Assembly (NCBI GenBank): GCA_026708185.1
Contig: JAPOVK010000018.1
Span: forward strand, 1 to 64,000
Source of the DNA: Gammaproteobacteria bacterium
GTDB lineage: Bacteria > Pseudomonadota > Gammaproteobacteria > Pseudomonadales > Azotimanducaceae
DNA: 64,000 bases
Reading direction: 5' to 3'
In this document: piece after piece, positions 62,968-64,000 of the stretch
Layout: each line of letters begins with the position of its first letter
Numbering within the stretch: the stretch's first letter is position 1
Position numbers and translations under genes: made by a program
The notes under the pieces: generated by a model
Told to the model about the DNA's origin: nothing
The model's database searches: none
Seen by the model: only the letters and a program-made list of their open reading frames with translations

Positions 62968-64000
62968 AAAGCACAGCCTCGATCAGGTGCGGACCGCCTG
63001 CCGCTAGCGCGCGCGTCACCCCGGCGTCGAACTCTTCACACGTCGTGGCCTTCACCGCCGAGACGCCTTGCGCCTGGGCTAGCGCCACCCAGTCGATGTC
63101 CGGCCGCGACAGGTCGAACAGGCTTGCCGCCCGCTCGCCGATATCGTTGATGCCAAGCCGTCGGTACTCCACCTCGAGGATGTTGTACTGGCGGTTCGAG
63201 AAGACCACCGCGACGAGGTCCAACTGCTCGCGAGCCGCGGTCCAGAGGAACTGGTTGGTGTACATCGCCCCGCCGTCGCCGAGCAGGGCGAAGACCGGAC
63301 GGTCGGGACAGGCGATCGCGGCACCGACCGCGGCGGGGCCGCCTTGGCCGATCGAGCCGCCCGTCAGATTGAGCCACGTGTGCCGGACCGCACGTTGCAT
63401 GGCCGGATAGGCCGCCCCGCCGCCGCCCGAATCCACCGCCACGATGCAGTCGTCCGGCGCTCGCGCGGCGAGGGTCGTGGCAATCCCACGGACGTTCAAC
63501 GGTCCTTTCGGGGCTTCCGGCCGCGGGCTCGGCGCCAGCAGCGGCGCCGACGCATCGAGCGCCTCCGCCAGATCGTCGAGCGCGAGGGCCACGTCCTCGT
63601 GCCGATGCGCCACGCGGTGGACCGCGCAGTGGTCCGGAACGAGATCGCTCGGTAGGTTGCGGTAGGCGAAGAAACTCACCGGACGCTCGCCGCCGAGCAG
63701 TACCAGCTTCGAGACCGATCCGAACAGTTCCATGATCTGTTCCGGGAAGTACGGCAGCCGATTGACCACGGGGAGATCCGGACCGGCTTCCACGCGAGCC
63801 GGGAAGGTCGGCGAAAAGACACGGCAGCCGGTCTTCCCCGCGATGCGTCCGGCCGCCGTGACGCCGCGTTCCGTCAAGCCGTTGCCGTCCACCATGAGGA
63901 CCGTTTGCGCGTCTATCTCGGATGCCGCTGCCGCGATCACTTGGGCGGACACGCGCGGCTTGGCCACCGCTGCGTCGAAACTCGCGGGTTTGCCAACCGT
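62966..64000 (-). CDS. Thiamine-diphosphate-dependent enzyme, C-terminal part (cut by window edge)
   Basis: The frame is open to the last base, so the start lies outside; 344 codons are visible. The central domain (residues about 1-150) and the ThDP-binding C-terminal domain are present, with LLGDGGAMYTNQFLW, the GDG...N cofactor motif, and IEAVL at the end. The N-terminal pyrimidine-binding domain is missing because of the cut. Layout matches acetolactate synthase/benzoylformate decarboxylase-like enzymes (about 510-550 residues in total). The DSGGGGAAYPAMQ segment does not identify the substrate. The product may be a 2-oxo acid decarboxylase. Confidence 0.88.
   Translation of the reverse strand, partial: TVGKPASFDAAVAKPRVSAQVIAAAASEIDAQTVLMVDGNGLTERGVTAAGRIAGKTGCRVFSPTFPARVEAGPDLPVVNRLPYFPEQIMELFGSVSKLVLLGGERPVSFFAYRNLPSDLVPDHCAVHRVAHRHEDVALALDDLAEALDASAPLLAPSPRPEAPKGPLNVRGIATTLAARAPDDCIVAVDSGGGGAAYPAMQRAVRHTWLNLTGGSIGQGGPAAVGAAIACPDRPVFALLGDGGAMYTNQFLWTAAREQLDLVAVVFSNRQYNILEVEYRRLGINDIGERAASLFDLSRPDIDWVALAQAQGVSAVKATTCEEFDAGVTRALAAGGPHLIEAVL

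Overview
The window is GC-rich DNA from a Gram-negative proteobacterium, most likely a gammaproteobacterium. The evidence is a TonB-dependent receptor, lipoprotein signals, a SPOR protein, a PspB-like protein, Fe-S fumarase and a spermidine/putrescine-type transporter. Nearly the whole window is coding, with many 4-base ATGA/GTGA overlaps. I saw no rRNA, tRNA, CRISPR, phage or plasmid genes, and no recognisable transcription regulator. Species cannot be told from the sequence alone.

Layout. 1-5.4 kb (minus strand): a metal/oxidase block of secreted cytochrome c, HupE-like permease, anchored protein, lone oxidase subunit III and copper ATPase CopA, followed by a GFA-domain protein. 5.6-11.3 kb: PspB-like protein, amidase, PhyH dioxygenase with a small partner, SMP-30 lactonase and a flavin oxidase. 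11.3-15.1 kb (minus): a five-gene operon of unassigned envelope proteins containing two pairs of related genes. 15.2-28.6 kb: lipid and acyl metabolism (SDR, beta-lactamase-fold hydrolase, malonyl-CoA synthetase, carboxylesterase, acetoacetyl-CoA synthetase), class I fumarase, a hydrolase/LLM-oxidoreductase pair, an MFS exporter and a dienelactone hydrolase.

28.6-34.7 kb: radical SAM protein, two glycosyltransferases, a DUF547 protein and a membrane-anchored VTT/disulfide-oxidoreductase fusion, resembling neighbourhoods seen around arsenosugar pathways. 34.8-37.7 kb: a barrel protein, a small CxxC protein and a halogenase-like flavoprotein. 37.7-39.2 kb is the only long non-coding stretch. 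It is a graveyard of an IS21 istB remnant, a probable Y1/RAYT transposase remnant, repeats and a near-consensus LexA box.

39.2-49.3 kb: Baeyer-Villiger monooxygenase, a DUF482 protein, then a housekeeping run asnS-lipA-M17 aminopeptidase-cysS and a TonB receptor. 49.3-54.3 kb (minus): a four-gene polyamine-type ABC transporter, with a frameshifted DUF488 gene behind it. 54.3-64 kb: M20 peptidase, tandem palindromic repeats, HNH nuclease, SPOR lipoprotein, a DUF3299/FtsX/ATPase transporter whose permease has a roughly 100-residue His/Asp-rich insert, GST, peroxiredoxin, PPIase plus a second HupE, and a ThDP enzyme cut by the window edge.

The most notable observations are four convergent gene pairs that share one CTAG as both stop codons, the His-rich permease insert, the unassigned 11.3-15.1 kb operon, the rSAM/GT/DUF547/VTT cluster, the hydrolase lacking its catalytic serine, and the transposon graveyard with its SOS-like box.
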